A DNA stretch of 64,000 nt from assembly GCF_003635045.1 (NCBI RefSeq), contig NZ_RBXT01000001.1:2542001-2606000 (forward strand), given 5' to 3'. The stretch is from Terracoccus luteus (GTDB taxonomy: Bacteria; Actinomycetota; Actinomycetes; Actinomycetales; Dermatophilaceae). Position 1 is the first letter of the stretch, and every line of letters begins with the position of its first letter. The position numbers were made by a program, and so were the translations under genes. This document shows, in pieces, positions 1 to 11,036 of this stretch. The notes beneath the pieces are model-generated. The model worked only from the letters and a program-made list of their open reading frames with translations. It ran no database searches and was not told the DNA's origin.

Positions 1-71
1 GCGCCCGGCTGGTCGCTCTGCTGGTCGGTCTGCTGGTCGCTCGGGCCGGTGGGGGTGGACGGGTCGGACAT
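1..71 (-). CDS. 5' end of an unidentified gene (runs off the left edge)
   Basis: On the minus strand a GAAGGAG ribosome-binding site lies 6 nt before an ATG at 71. The frame stays open to the window edge and gives 23 residues beginning MSDPSTPTGPSDQQTDQQSD, a polar Ser/Asp/Gln-rich N-terminus with no signal peptide. It is divergent from korA. Only the start is visible, so no function can be assigned; a cytosolic protein with a disordered N-terminal tail is the most that can be said. Confidence 0.6.
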   Translation of the reverse strand, partial: MSDPSTPTGPSDQQTDQQSDQPG

Positions 72-212
72 CGGTGTCTCCTTCGTCGGTTTCTCCCACC
101 CTCTCACGCAGCGGGGACAGCGGCTCGGGGCCGGGCGGGAATGCCCGGGCCGACCGGGACGCTGGCCTGTCCAGAAGGTGATGGAGCGCCCGAGACGGTT
201 TCGATCACGAAC

Positions 213-218
213 TAGCAT
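213..218 (+). promoter_or_regulatory. candidate -10 box of korAB
   Basis: TAGCAT is the best -10-like hexamer in the 213-bp divergent spacer between the partial left gene and korA. It would give a leader of about 60 nt. No convincing -35 is visible, so the assignment rests on the hexamer alone. Confidence 0.3.
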
Positions 219-284
219 GGACGAGGCGATGGGGGCCACTCCCCGCGCCCGAGAGCCGCAGGAAGTTCGAGGACGACGCAGAGC

Positions 285-2155
<1,871 letters not shown>

Positions 2156-2159
<4 letters not shown>

Positions 2160-3229
2160 CCACCGACCTCGGACTGCCTCGCACGCTCGCGGCCGGCACC
2201 GACGGCGTCCCACGCCTCCCCGAGGGCGTCAGCCTCGGCAAGCGCGACTTCACCTCCGACCAGGAGGTGCGCTGGTGCCCCGGCTGTGGTGACTACGCCA
2301 TCCTCGCCGCGGTGCAGGGCTTCCTGCCCGAGCTGGGCCTCAAGCGCGAGAACGTCGTCTTCGTCTCCGGCATCGGCTGCAGCTCGCGCTTCCCGTACTA
2401 CCTCGACACGTACGGCATGCACTCGATCCACGGACGCGCGCCGGCCATCGCGACGGGCCTGGCGGCGAGCCGCGAGGACCTCTCGGTCTGGGTCGTCACC
2501 GGCGACGGCGACGCCCTCTCGATCGGCGGCAACCACCTCATCCACGCGCTGCGTCGCAACGTCAACCTCAAGATCCTGCTCTTCAACAACGAGATCTACG
2601 GCCTGACGAAGGGCCAGTACTCCCCGACCTCGCACGTCGGCCAGGTGACGAAGAGCTCGCCCCTCGGCTCGGTCGACCGGCCGTTCAACCCGGTGTCGCT
2701 CGCCCTCGGGGCCGAGGCGACGTTCGTCGCCCGCACGATGGACTCCGACCGGGCCCACCTCACGTCGGTGCTGCGCGCCGCCGCCGAGCACCGCGGGTCG
2801 GCCCTCGTCGAGATCTACCAGAACTGCCCGATCTTCAACGACGGCGTCTTCGACGTCCTCAAGGACCGCACCGAGGCCGCCGCCCGCATCCTGCACCTCG
2901 CCCCCGGCGAGCGGGTCGGCGCCGGTGAGAACGTCGTGGTGCGCAGCGACGACGGCTCGCTCGCGTTCGTGCCCGAGGCGGATGCCGACCCGGCCCGCGT
3001 CGTCGTGCACGACCCGGCCGCCGACGACCCGTCGGCGGCGTTCGCTCTTTCGCGCCTCGACTCGCCCGACCTCGGCCACGTGCCGATGGGCGTCTTCCGC
3101 AGCGTCGCCCGGCCGACCTACGACGACGGGCTGCGCGAGCAGATCACGGCGTCGCGCACCGGCGAGGTCACCGACGCCGACATCGACGCCCTGCTCGCCG
3201 GTCGCGACACGTGGACCGTGGGGGCGTGA
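2156..3229 (+). CDS. korB: 2-oxoglutarate:ferredoxin oxidoreductase, beta subunit
   Basis: This thiamine-diphosphate and [4Fe-4S] subunit partners KorA. It has 357 residues. Visible cluster cysteines are WCPGCGD (two), GIGCSSRFPYY and YQNCPIFND. The TPP/Mg site is GDGDALSIGGNH followed by NNEIYGLTKGQ. I chose the GTG at 2156, which overlaps the korA stop (GTGA) and immediately precedes the conserved N-terminus; the open frame continues upstream but only as a korA shadow. The C-terminal 100 residues carry the usual variable tail. The stop overlaps the next start by another GTGA. Confidence 0.95.
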
Positions 3230-4221
3230 CGAGCGGCGCCGCCAGCCCCGGGCCGCGACCGACGGCCGCGCCCACCGGCATCCTCGACACCTCCCCCACC
3301 GGTGAGGTGACCCGCGGCACGGTGCTCGGCTTCGCCGCCTACGGCCTCTGGGGCCTGTTCCCGCTCTACTTCGACGCGCTGCGCCCGGCGGGGGCGTGGG
3401 AGATCCTCGCCCACCGCATCCTCTGGACTCTGCTCTTCTGCGTCGTCGTGCTCGCCGTCATGCGCGACGTGTCGTGGGTGCGACCGCTGCTGCACCGGCC
3501 CAAGCTGCTGGCCGGCATCGCCGTCGCCGCCGTGCTCATCGCCGTCAACTGGACCGTCTACGTCGCGGCGGTGACGTCGGGAAACACGAGCGACGCGGCC
3601 CTCGGCTACTTCCTCAACCCCCTCGTCACGGTGGCCCTCGGGGTCGTCGTGCTCGGCGAGCGGCTGCGGGTGCTGCAGTGGGTGGCCGTCGGGGTGGGTG
3701 TCAGCGCGGCGGTCTTCCTCGCGGTCGCCGGCGGCCAGGTGCCGGTCGTCGCTTTGACGCTGGCGTTCTCGTTCGCCCTCTACGGCCTGACGAAGAAGAA
3801 GATCGGCGCCTCGCTCGAGGCGGTGCACGGCCTCACCGTCGAGACCGTCGTGCTCGCCCCCGTCGCCGTCGTCACGCTGCTCGTCGTGCACGCCCAGGGC
3901 GGGCTCGAGTTCGGCCGCCACGGAGCACTCCACACGGGGCTGCTCGTGTTCTCGGGGGTGGCCACGGCGCTGCCGCTGCTGTGCTTCGCCGCCGCCGCCC
4001 GCCGCATCCCGCTCGTGACGATCGGGCTCATCCAGTTCATCACCCCGGTCATGCAGCTGCTCTGCGCCGTGCTGCTGCTCGGCGAGCACATGCCCGCCGA
4101 GCGCTGGGTCGGGTTCGGCATCGTCTGGGTCGCGCTCGTCGTGCTGACGGTCGACTCGCTGGTGGCCGTGGGCCGGAGCCGCCGGGCCGCCGCCCTGCCG
4201 GTCGACGACTGCCCCCGCTGA
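3226..4221 (+). CDS. rarD: RarD-type EamA/DMT-family permease
   Basis: This is a polytopic inner-membrane protein of 331 residues with about ten hydrophobic segments and the two-fold EamA repeat. RarD signatures are visible: [17 protein letters not shown] at the start, then [19 protein letters not shown] and SLGYFLNPL-like NPLVTVALG. RarD was named for chloramphenicol sensitivity in E. coli, and the natural substrate is unknown. The GTG at 3226 overlaps the korB stop, so the gene is probably co-transcribed with korAB. Whether the link is metabolic or just positional cannot be told. The gene is followed by 199 bp of palindrome-rich spacer before fumC. Confidence 0.85.
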   Translation: MTSGAASPGPRPTAAPTGILDTSPTGEVTRGTVLGFAAYGLWGLFPLYFDALRPAGAWEILAHRILWTLLFCVVVLAVMRDVSWVRPLLHRPKLLAGIAVAAVLIAVNWTVYVAAVTSGNTSDAALGYFLNPLVTVALGVVVLGERLRVLQWVAVGVGVSAAVFLAVAGGQVPVVALTLAFSFALYGLTKKKIGASLEAVHGLTVETVVLAPVAVVTLLVVHAQGGLEFGRHGALHTGLLVFSGVATALPLLCFAAAARRIPLVTIGLIQFITPVMQLLCAVLLLGEHMPAERWVGFGIVWVALVVLTVDSLVAVGRSRRAAALPVDDCPR

Positions 4222-4295
4222 CCGCCGCCTTCGGCCTCCCTCACCCCGCCCTGCGCCACCCGCCGCCACCGCCCGGCCCGCCTCCTCGAACCAAC

Positions 4296-4394
4296 CGTTC
4301 GACGTCGAACGCGCTGCTGGAGGTCGAACGCGCCGGTATACGGCCGCGTTCGGCCCGCAAGGCGGTGTTCGGCATCCAACGACTCGTTCGAGTC
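4296..4394. promoter_or_regulatory. cluster of palindromes upstream of fumC
   Basis: Three dyads lie within 100 bp. The first is a perfect 16-bp palindrome at 4296-4311 (CGTTCGACGTCGAACG). The second is a 28-bp imperfect palindrome at 4325-4352, centred on GTATAC, with 12 of 14 pairs matching. The third is GACTCG-TT-CGAGTC at 4381-4394. The octamer CGAACGCG occurs at 4306 and 4325 and inverted at 4345. Position and symmetry suggest an operator region for fumC, though a rarD terminator or a small intergenic repeat is possible. Confidence 0.45.
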
Positions 4395-4420
4395 GGCCGA
4401 GGCAGGGGGATGATGAGGGC

Positions 4421-5827
4421 ATGAGCGACGACGCGAGCACCTACCGCACCGAGCACGACTCGATGGGCGAGGTGCAGGTCCCCGCCGACGCCCTCTGGGG
4501 CGCACAGACCGCCCGCGCGGTCGAGAACTTCCCGATCAGCGGCCGGCCCGTGCCGCCGGGCGTCGTGCGCGCGCTGGCCCAGCTCAAGGCCGCCGCCGCC
4601 CGCGTCAACGCCGACCTCGGGGTGCTCGAGAGCCCCGTCGCGGATGCCGTGGAGCGCGCGGCCTCCGAGGTGGCCGCGGGCGAGCACGACGGCGAGTTCC
4701 CCGTCGACGTCTTCCAGACCGGGTCGGGCACCTCGACGAACATGAACGTCAACGAGGTCGTCTCGCGGCTCGCGCACCTGCGGTCGGGGCTGGCGGTGCA
4801 CCCCAACGACCACGTCAACGCCGGTCAGTCGAGCAACGACACCTTCCCCAGCGCGCTGCGCATCGCCGCCACCCTCGCCGCCCTCGACGACCTCGCCCCG
4901 GCTCTCGACCACCTCGCGGCCTCGCTGGCGCGCAAGCAGGAGGAGTTCGCCGACGTCGTCAAGGCCGGTCGCACCCACCTCATGGATGCCGTGCCGGTGA
5001 CCCTCGGCCAGGAGTTCGGCGGCTACCGCCGCCAGGTCGAGCTCGGCGCCGCCCGGGTACGGGCCGCGGCCGAGGCGACGAAGGAGCTGCCGCTCGGGGG
5101 CACCGCCGCCGGGACCGGGCTGAACGCGGCACCCGGCTTCGCGGCATCCGTCATCGCGAAGGTGGCTGAGACGACGGGGGTCGACTTCCGCGAGGCGGCC
5201 GACCACTTCGAGGCGCAGTCGACGCAGGACGCAGTGGTCGAGCTGTCGGGAGCGTTCAAGGTCGTCGCGGTGGGGCTGACGAAAATCTGCAACGACCTGC
5301 GGTGGATGAGCTCGGGGCCAAGGACGGGTCTCGGGGAGATCCACCTGCCCGACCTGCAGCCCGGCTCGAGCATCATGCCGGGCAAGGTCAACCCCGTCGT
5401 GCCGGAGGCGACGCTCATGGCGTGCGCCCAGGTCATCGGCAACGACACCACGGTCACCGTGGCGGGGGCCGCCGGCAACTTCGAGCTCAACGTCATGCTG
5501 CCGGTGCTCGCCCGGAACGTGCTCGAGTCGGCCACCCTGCTCGCCGCGTGCGCCCGGCTGCTCGCGGACCGCTGCGTCGACGGCATCACGGCCGAGGTCG
5601 ACCACGCGCGCGAGCTGGCGGAGAGCTCGCCCAGCATCGTCACGCCGCTCAACCGGTACATCGGCTACGAGGCGGCGGCCAAGGTCGTCAAGCAGGCGGT
5701 CGCGCAGCGGCGGACCATCCGTGAGGTCGTGCTCGAGCAGGGGCACGTCGAGAGGGGCGCGCTCACCGAGGCCCAGCTCGACGAGGCTCTCGACGTCCTG
5801 TCGATGACGCGCCCGCCGCAGCGCTGA
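4421..5827 (+). CDS. fumC: fumarate hydratase, class II
   Basis: FumC interconverts fumarate and L-malate in the TCA cycle as a cytosolic homotetramer. The 468 residues match the class II length. Visible signatures are [15 protein letters not shown] (about 103-117), the SSNDTFP substrate loop, [16 protein letters not shown], and the superfamily signature [11 protein letters not shown] near 318-328. NPVVPEA in place of the aspartase pattern favours fumarase over aspartate ammonia-lyase. The ATG at 4421 follows GATGAT-N6, compatible with a leaderless start or an overlapping GAGGG ribosome site. The gene is separate from the korAB group and has its own palindrome-rich upstream region. Confidence 0.95.
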   Translation: MSDDASTYRTEHDSMGEVQVPADALWGAQTARAVENFPISGRPVPPGVVRALAQLKAAAARVNADLGVLESPVADAVERAASEVAAGEHDGEFPVDVFQTGSGTSTNMNVNEVVSRLAHLRSGLAVHPNDHVNAGQSSNDTFPSALRIAATLAALDDLAPALDHLAASLARKQEEFADVVKAGRTHLMDAVPVTLGQEFGGYRRQVELGAARVRAAAEATKELPLGGTAAGTGLNAAPGFAASVIAKVAETTGVDFREAADHFEAQSTQDAVVELSGAFKVVAVGLTKICNDLRWMSSGPRTGLGEIHLPDLQPGSSIMPGKVNPVVPEATLMACAQVIGNDTTVTVAGAAGNFELNVMLPVLARNVLESATLLAACARLLADRCVDGITAEVDHARELAESSPSIVTPLNRYIGYEAAAKVVKQAVAQRRTIREVVLEQGHVERGALTEAQLDEALDVLSMTRPPQR

Positions 5828-5847
5828 CGGGAGGGCGCCCATCCGTC
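5826..5847 (+). terminator. weak hairpin downstream of fumC
   Basis: GACGG and CCGTC arms flank a loop containing the self-complementary GGGCGCCC immediately after the fumC stop. There is no T-tract, so terminator function is only suggested by position. Confidence 0.35.
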
Positions 5848-6016
5848 CCGTACCGGGCCATGTCGAGAGTGCGCTCCGCGCCTCCTGACCCGGGAGCGAC
5901 GCCACGTGGGTGGGTGCCTCACGCCGATCGTGCGCCGGCTGGGTCATACTGACGCCGGCAGCACAGTCGTTCAAACCACGAGCGCTCCGCTGCTGATCCA
6001 CCCGGCTGAGGGACTC

Positions 6017-6240
6017 ATGTCACCTTCACCAGACCCCGTCCCTTGCGGTACACCCCGCCCTCCTGTCGCACCGTCGTCAGAGCCGGACTGTCACGACGGC
6101 AGTGCCGGGCCGGAACCCGGGCGATGCCTGCTGACCCCGAGTGAGGTCGCAACCCGGTTGAGGGTCGCCCGAAGACGGTGAGTCGATGGATGTGGGCGTT
6201 GACGGACGCCAGGGACGCGACGACCGGCGTCGTGATCCGG
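6017..6240 (+). pseudogene. BldC/excisionase-like helix-turn-helix remnant with frameshift
   Basis: From the ATG at 6017 the frame reads into LLTPSEVATRLRVARR (about residues 38-53), the first half of a MerR/BldC-type helix-turn-helix (known BldC proteins read LLTPAEVA..FRV). It then stops at 6181. One base shift near 6172-6177 continues as TVSRWMWALTDARD, where TVSRW is what the family has next. After RW the expected GGHRRY wing is not recognisable in any frame. A disrupted gene with a decayed 3' half is most likely; a sequencing error would explain the shift but not the missing wing. It lies directly upstream of the ANTAR gene in a 471-bp spacer with no other gene. Confidence 0.55.
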
Positions 6241-6298
6241 CCCCCGAAGAAGCTGACCGGTCCGGCTGGAGCCGGCGCGGTCAGCTCGTCCGAGCCCG

Positions 6299-7033
6299 GT
6301 GGCGAAGGTGAAAGGTGCGTGTACAGCTGTGGAGCCCATCCCGGAGACCCGTCGAGCGTTCATTGACCTCGTTCGGTACGAGGAGTTCGACCTCGAGCCT
6401 CACATCCGTGGATGGATCGACGCCGTGCTGGCGGTCGTGCCAGACCTGGTGGGTGTCAGCTTCACGATGATCGCCGAGGGTCTGACCTTCACCTACGAGG
6501 CGGTGCCCGAGGTGGCTGCGGCACTGGATGCAGTGCAGTACCTCGATGCGGGCCCGTGCGTGGAGACCGTGCACGACGGCCAAGCCCGCGAAACCGTCAT
6601 GTCTGCCCTCGATGAGGATCGGTGGCGTCTGTTCGCCGAGGCCGGCGCCGCGGTCGGAGTCCGGTCCACGTTGTCACTGCCGATCGCCGATGACACCGGA
6701 AGCGTGGTCGCCAGCATCAATCTGTACGGGCTGCGGGCGGACTCGTTCCGAGGTCAGGCCGACCGCTTGGCGGCAGCGTTGGGATCGTGGCCCCAGGGTG
6801 TCACCCACAACGCCGACCTCGCCTTCCAGAGTCGTCAGCAGGCGCAGGTCACCCCGGAGCGGCTGGCCGAGCGCGAGATCATCGAGCGTGCCGTCTGGAT
6901 GATCAGCGGCCGCTACGACATCTCCATCGAGCAGGCTCAGGCCCGACTGGCCGACGCATCAGAGCGGGCCGGAACGACTTCAGCCGTGTTCGCGGCCCTC
7001 CTCACCGACCTCGCAGACCCGCCCGGGCTCTAG
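6299..7033 (+). CDS. GAF-ANTAR domain regulator
   Basis: This is a cytosolic two-domain regulator of up to 244 residues. Residues about 40-165 form a GAF sensor fold (GVSFTMIAEGLTFTYEAVPE, then ALDAVQYLDAGPCVETV and VRSTLSLPI). Residues about 185-240 form an ANTAR RNA-binding module (EREIIERAVWMISGRYDIS with the following A..RLADASERAG helix). ANTAR proteins bind paired hairpins in nascent mRNA and prevent termination. The GAF ligand and RNA targets cannot be read from sequence. The start is uncertain: GTG 6299 is the longest, GTG 6329 is also possible behind an AAAGG. G+C looks slightly lower than in neighbours and the adjacent remnant is degraded, so this patch may be accessory. Confidence 0.85.
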   Translation: MAKVKGACTAVEPIPETRRAFIDLVRYEEFDLEPHIRGWIDAVLAVVPDLVGVSFTMIAEGLTFTYEAVPEVAAALDAVQYLDAGPCVETVHDGQARETVMSALDEDRWRLFAEAGAAVGVRSTLSLPIADDTGSVVASINLYGLRADSFRGQADRLAAALGSWPQGVTHNADLAFQSRQQAQVTPERLAEREIIERAVWMISGRYDISIEQAQARLADASERAGTTSAVFAALLTDLADPPGL

Positions 7034-7039
7034 GGGGCA

Positions 7040-7054
7040 GCGAGGCGCCCTCGC
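7040..7054. terminator. hairpin between convergent ANTAR and oxidase genes
   Basis: A perfect GCGAGG/CCTCGC stem with a 3-nt loop sits 6 nt after the ANTAR stop and upstream of the oxidase stop at 7081. Convergent placement fits a bidirectional terminator. No T-run is present. Confidence 0.5.
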
Positions 7055-7080
7055 GGGCTACCCCATCGTGCGACCACCCA

Positions 7081-8310
7081 TCACCGGGTGCGACGCCCCT
7101 GAGGCTCCCCGCCGACACGGATGGTGGCGGCCGGACTCGCGGAATGGGCCGCGAGGGCGAAGCGGGGATACGCCGGCGCGGCCGAGGTGGCGAGCTCGGC
7201 GGCGCATCGCCCGACCACCGGCGAGAGCTTGGCGCCGTGACCCGAGCACGCCGACACGACGACGACTCCGCCGACGCGGTCGACGACGAAGTCCTCGCTC
7301 GGCGTCGTCGTGTAGAGACAGGTCGCCTCGGCGAACGGCTCCGGCACGAGCCCCGGCAGCCAGCGCTCGACGTAGCGCACGATGCGCTCTCGCGCGGCGA
7401 CGTCGACGGCGGAGTCACGATGGCGCGCGTCGGAGGGCCGACCCACGTGCTCGGCCACCTTGCGGGCGTCACCGAGGCCCCCGTCGCGGCCCCCCGGCAG
7501 GTGGTAGACGTCGAGGTCGTCGAGGTGGATCGTGACCGGCCAGACGAGGCTCTCGTCGAGGCGCGGGAAGTGGAAGACGCGGTGCTCGGTGACGCGCAGC
7601 GGCGGCAGTCCCACGGCCCCGCCGAGCAGGTCTGCGCACCATGCACCCGCTGCGACGACGACCCGGCGGCAGGAGACGTCGCCCGCACTCGTCCGCACGA
7701 CGGTGTCGTCGGTGTCGGCGCGACCCGGGTCGATGCCCAGCACCTCGGTGCCGGTGACGAGCCGCACCCCGGCTCGACGCGCGACGTCGAGGTAGGCGTG
7801 CACGGCCTGCTCTGCGTCGACGGTGCCCGCCTGCGCCTGGTAGAGCACCGGGCCGGCGAAACGCATTCCAGGCCAACGCTCCTCGGCTGCGGCGGCCACG
7901 AGCAGCTCGGTCGCCAGACCGGCCCGGTCGAGGGCCTGGCGGATGCCGGCGGGGTCGCGGGCGGGCCCGTGGTCGATGCCGCCGGTGAGCCGCACCAGCG
8001 CACGCCCCGACTGCCGCTCGAGCTCGCTCCAGAGCTCGAACGCGTCGCCGGTGAGCGCGACGTAGTCGTCCTGCGCGTAGGCGCGCCGCACGATGCGGGC
8101 CGAGCCGTGCGAGCTGCCGTGCACGCTCGCCGGCTCGTCCTGCTCGACCACGACGGCGTCGACCCCGCGCGCAGCGAGCTGCCACGCCGTCGCGGCGCCC
8201 ATGAGCCCGGCGCCGACGACCACGACGTCCGCCCTGTCGGGCAGGTCGTCGGGGAGGGTGTCGGGCACGCTCCGGGGGACGGTGCGCGAGGGAGCGGTCG
8301 GGTCGTTCAC
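7081..8310 (-). CDS. solA: FAD-dependent sarcosine/N-methyltryptophan oxidase family protein
   Basis: This family oxidises N-methyl amino acids to the free amino acid, formaldehyde and H2O2. The 409-residue protein has the Rossmann motif VVVVGAGLMGAATAWQL at about 29-45, and SHGSARIVRRAY, which contacts the FAD. CLYTTTPSEDF holds the cysteine (about residue 331) equivalent to the covalent flavin-binding Cys of monomeric sarcosine oxidase. Substrate choice between sarcosine, N-methyltryptophan and other secondary amines cannot be settled. The GTG start overlaps the stop of the VOC gene (GTGA), so the two are one operon. The extended 25-residue N-terminus is unusual for the family, and the gene symbol is only a family label. 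Confidence 0.85.
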   Translation of the reverse strand: MNDPTAPSRTVPRSVPDTLPDDLPDRADVVVVGAGLMGAATAWQLAARGVDAVVVEQDEPASVHGSSHGSARIVRRAYAQDDYVALTGDAFELWSELERQSGRALVRLTGGIDHGPARDPAGIRQALDRAGLATELLVAAAAEERWPGMRFAGPVLYQAQAGTVDAEQAVHAYLDVARRAGVRLVTGTEVLGIDPGRADTDDTVVRTSAGDVSCRRVVVAAGAWCADLLGGAVGLPPLRVTEHRVFHFPRLDESLVWPVTIHLDDLDVYHLPGGRDGGLGDARKVAEHVGRPSDARHRDSAVDVAARERIVRYVERWLPGLVPEPFAEATCLYTTTPSEDFVVDRVGGVVVVSACSGHGAKLSPVVGRCAAELATSAAPAYPRFALAAHSASPAATIRVGGEPQGRRTR

Positions 8311-9146
8311 AGCAGGAACTGGCTGACGGTCAGCACCGCGCCCTGCGGGTCGCGCACCACGGCGGTTCGCGTCCAGTCGGTCTCCGCGCGGTCGAGCACG
8401 GTCGCGCCGAGTCGCTCGGCCGTCGACGCCACCTCGTCACGATCGGCGACCGCGAAGGTCACGTGCCAGTGCGGTCGCTCACCATCCTCCGCCCGGGCCA
8501 GCCAGGCGATGCCGTCGGCGAAGCCCGGCGGCGCCTGGATACCGTCCTGACGGTGGTGGATGCCGGGGTCGACCGTCGCGGCGAGGTGGTCGCCGTACCC
8601 GGGTCGACGCACGATGGTGGCGGACCCGACGTCGTCGACGACCCATCCGAAGACCTCGGTGTAGAACCGCGCGGCGGTGTCGGGGTCGGCGGCGTGGAGG
8701 TCGCTGAAGTTCCAGGCCCCCGGCTCGTTGACGGCCTGGGCGCCCAACCGCCGACGTGCCTGCCACAACCGGAAGGGCGCGCCCTCCGGGTCGCGGCACA
8801 GCACCGAGCGTCCGCCCTCCCCCGCGTCGGCGGGTGGCTCGACCACGGTGCCGCCAGCGCGCTCGACCGCGGCGGCCGCGGCATCCGCGTCGTCGACGGC
8901 GACGTAGGTGTTCCACGTCGCCGTGTCGGCACCCGTCGCACCGGGAGCGCTCGGCCCGCCCACGGCGGCGACGTCGCGACCGTCCAGCTGCGCGATGACG
9001 TAGCGCTGCGGCAGGCCCGGGGGCATGACGTCGGTGGACGTCCAGCCGAAGAGCCCGCCGTAGAACGCGGTCGCGGCGTCGACGTCACCCGCGTCGAGGT
9101 CGACCCAGGACGGCACCCCGGTGGGGTAGGTGCGTGGCTCGCTCAT
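8307..9146 (-). CDS. two-domain VOC (glyoxalase/bleomycin-resistance fold) protein
   Basis: The 279 residues hold two vicinal-oxygen-chelate repeats of about 125 residues. The first begins PSWVDLDAGDVDAATAFYGGLFGW and the second NFSDLHAADPDTAARFYTEVFGW. This is the CDP-type tandem arrangement found in actinobacterial proteins of unknown substrate, such as hydroxylase-like or resistance-like proteins. A GGGAG site 7 nt before the ATG at 9146 supports the start. It is co-transcribed with the downstream solA-like oxidase. A role in handling aldehydes or a conjugate from that reaction is a guess from context only. Confidence 0.8.
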   Translation of the reverse strand: MSEPRTYPTGVPSWVDLDAGDVDAATAFYGGLFGWTSTDVMPPGLPQRYVIAQLDGRDVAAVGGPSAPGATGADTATWNTYVAVDDADAAAAAVERAGGTVVEPPADAGEGGRSVLCRDPEGAPFRLWQARRRLGAQAVNEPGAWNFSDLHAADPDTAARFYTEVFGWVVDDVGSATIVRRPGYGDHLAATVDPGIHHRQDGIQAPPGFADGIAWLARAEDGERPHWHVTFAVADRDEVASTAERLGATVLDRAETDWTRTAVVRDPQGAVLTVSQFLL

Positions 9147-9239
9147 CTGCTGCTCCCAGGACCCTCGGCTGCGCTGACGGTCCGAGGGTAGGGCTCGACA
9201 CCGACACCGACGCCGACACCGGTACCCGGCCCCACTTGG

Positions 9240-10133
9240 TCAGCCCTTCACGGCGCCCCCGGCGAGCCCGGCCACGAAGTACCGGCGGGCGAGGATGGTG
9301 ATGAGCACGATCGGCACGGCGAGGGCCAGGCTGCACGCGGCGAGCAGCTGGAAGGTCGTCACGTCGTCGGCGCCCGACTGGGCGGCGACGAACACCGGGA
9401 TGGTGACGGCGTCGTTCTGCGTCAGGGTCAGGGCGACGAGGTACTCCTGGAAGGCGAGCAGGAACGCGAACAGGCCTGCGGTGATGAGGCCCGGGGCACT
9501 CAGCGGCACGATGACACGCCAGAAGGCCTGCAGGCGGGTGCAGCCGTCGACCATCGCCGACTCGTCGAGCTCTTCGGGCAGCTCGCGGAAGAAACCGGTC
9601 AGCAGCAGCAGCATGAACGGCATGTTGACGGCCACGAAGGCGATGACGAGGGCGACGTTCGTGTCGTAGATGCCGACCGCCCGCGAGGCCTCGTAGAACG
9701 GCAGCACGACGGCGAACCGCGGCAGCGACCGGAACACGAGGGCGAGCACGAGCAGGATCGGGCCGATGCGGCCGCGGTAGCGCGCGAAGGCGTAGGCCGC
9801 GGGTGCGCCGACGGCGAGGCTGACGACGACGGACAGGACGGCTACCAGGGCCGTGTTGGCGAGCACCTCGGCGAAAGTCGTGCGACGCCACAGGTCGCTG
9901 AAGGCGTCGAGCTGCGGCGTGAAGGCCCAGACGGGTGGGTTCTGAAAGGCCTGCGCGAACGGCTTCAGCGCCGTGAGCCCGGCCCAGAGGAACGGCGTCA
10001 TCATGACCACCGCGATGAGGCACATCACCCAGAACGCCCACCACGAGCCCCCGGAACCACGCCCCTCGCGCGCGACCCGCGAACCCGCGCCCCGCGCCGG
10101 GCCGCCCACCGGCCGTGCCGGCGCCGTGCTCAC
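9240..10133 (-). CDS. carbohydrate ABC transporter permease (MalG type)
   Basis: This is a binding-protein-dependent permease of 297 residues with about six membrane segments. It has the cytoplasmic EAA loop (SAMVDGCTRLQAFWRVIVPLSAPG) that docks the ATPase. I took the GTG at 10133, which overlaps the stop of the upstream permease (GTGA). The open frame continues about 170 codons further, but only as a shadow of that gene. It forms the importer membrane pair with the 10130-10996 gene. No ATPase is encoded nearby, so a shared MsiK-like ATPase is the likely partner, as known for CUT1 systems in actinobacteria. Confidence 0.9.
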   Translation of the reverse strand: MSTAPARPVGGPARGAGSRVAREGRGSGGSWWAFWVMCLIAVVMMTPFLWAGLTALKPFAQAFQNPPVWAFTPQLDAFSDLWRRTTFAEVLANTALVAVLSVVVSLAVGAPAAYAFARYRGRIGPILLVLALVFRSLPRFAVVLPFYEASRAVGIYDTNVALVIAFVAVNMPFMLLLLTGFFRELPEELDESAMVDGCTRLQAFWRVIVPLSAPGLITAGLFAFLLAFQEYLVALTLTQNDAVTIPVFVAAQSGADDVTTFQLLAACSLALAVPIVLITILARRYFVAGLAGGAVKG

Positions 10134-10996
10134 GACAGCCCCCGCGCGTCGCGCCACGTCGACCGGAGGAAGGGCAGCAGCAGCACGAGCGTCACGACGA
10201 TGGTGAGCAGGTTGACGGCACTGCCGATCCCGAGTCGGTACGAGTCGTTGAGGGCGATCTGGAACACGTAGGTCATGAGCGACTCCGTCCCGAGCTGTGA
10301 GGCCGCCGGCGTGATGATGCGGATGGAGTCGAACACCTTGAGCGAGTCCATGATGCTGATGACGCAGACGAACGACACGAGCCGCCCCAGCGCCGGGATG
10401 ACGACGTAGCGCTGCTTCTGCCACCAGCTCGCGCCGTCGAGCGACGCCGCCTCGAGCGGCTCGTCGGGCAGGCCTTGCAACCCGGCGTAGAAGATGAGCA
10501 CCGCGAACGGGATCTCGTGCCAGAGCATGTGCATCGTCAGCAGTGCCCGCGCCGGCCACTCGCTGACGAGCCAGTCGATGCGGATGCCGGCCAGCTCGAG
10601 GAGGCGGTTGACCGGTCCCCCGAACACGTCGTTGAACAGCCACGAGAAGTCGAGCGCCCCGACGACCGTGGGCACGACGTACGTGGCGAGCAGGACGCCG
10701 AGGAAGATGGCCCTCCCGTACCGGGCCCGGTCGAGCACCAGCGCCACGAGGTAGCCGAGCACGACCTTGAGCACGGTCACGACGACGGCGAACCCCACGG
10801 TGAACAAGGCGGCCTCGCCGAAGCGAGGGCTGCTCAACAGCTCGCGGTAGTTGTCGAGGCCGTTGAAGACGCCCGGCTGCCCCACCGGGACGTTCTGGAA
10901 GCTCCAGCGCACCGTGGCCACGAGGGGCACGACGAGCAGGGCGACCATCAACGCGATGGCCGGCCCCGACAGGGCGACGAAGGTGCGGGTGCGCAT
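10130..10996 (-). CDS. carbohydrate ABC transporter permease (MalF type)
   Basis: The protein is a 288-residue six-span permease with EAA loop EPLEAASLDGASWWQKQRYVVIPALG. The ATG at 10996 (MRTRTFVALSG) lies 40 bp after the end of the binding-protein gene and opens directly into the first membrane helix; longer frames run back into that gene and are rejected. Together with the downstream MalG-type permease and upstream lipoprotein it makes a CUT1-type sugar importer. The spacing and the shared strand indicate one transcript: binding protein, MalF, MalG. Confidence 0.9.
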   Translation of the reverse strand: MRTRTFVALSGPAIALMVALLVVPLVATVRWSFQNVPVGQPGVFNGLDNYRELLSSPRFGEAALFTVGFAVVVTVLKVVLGYLVALVLDRARYGRAIFLGVLLATYVVPTVVGALDFSWLFNDVFGGPVNRLLELAGIRIDWLVSEWPARALLTMHMLWHEIPFAVLIFYAGLQGLPDEPLEAASLDGASWWQKQRYVVIPALGRLVSFVCVISIMDSLKVFDSIRIITPAASQLGTESLMTYVFQIALNDSYRLGIGSAVNLLTIVVTLVLLLPFLRSTWRDARGLS

Positions 10997-11036
10997 CAGT
11001 CGGAGGACCGCAGCGCCGGGCCGCCGGGCGCCGGCG

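Noticed and set aside
5906-6181. Intact 91-residue gene upstream of the ANTAR gene
   Set aside because: The recognisable part is half a helix-turn-helix and its continuation is out of frame, so a remnant is the better reading.
9240-10643. 467-residue MalG-type permease
   Set aside because: The first 170 codons lie over the MalF gene and have no conservation; GTG 10133 with a GTGA overlap is the expected start.
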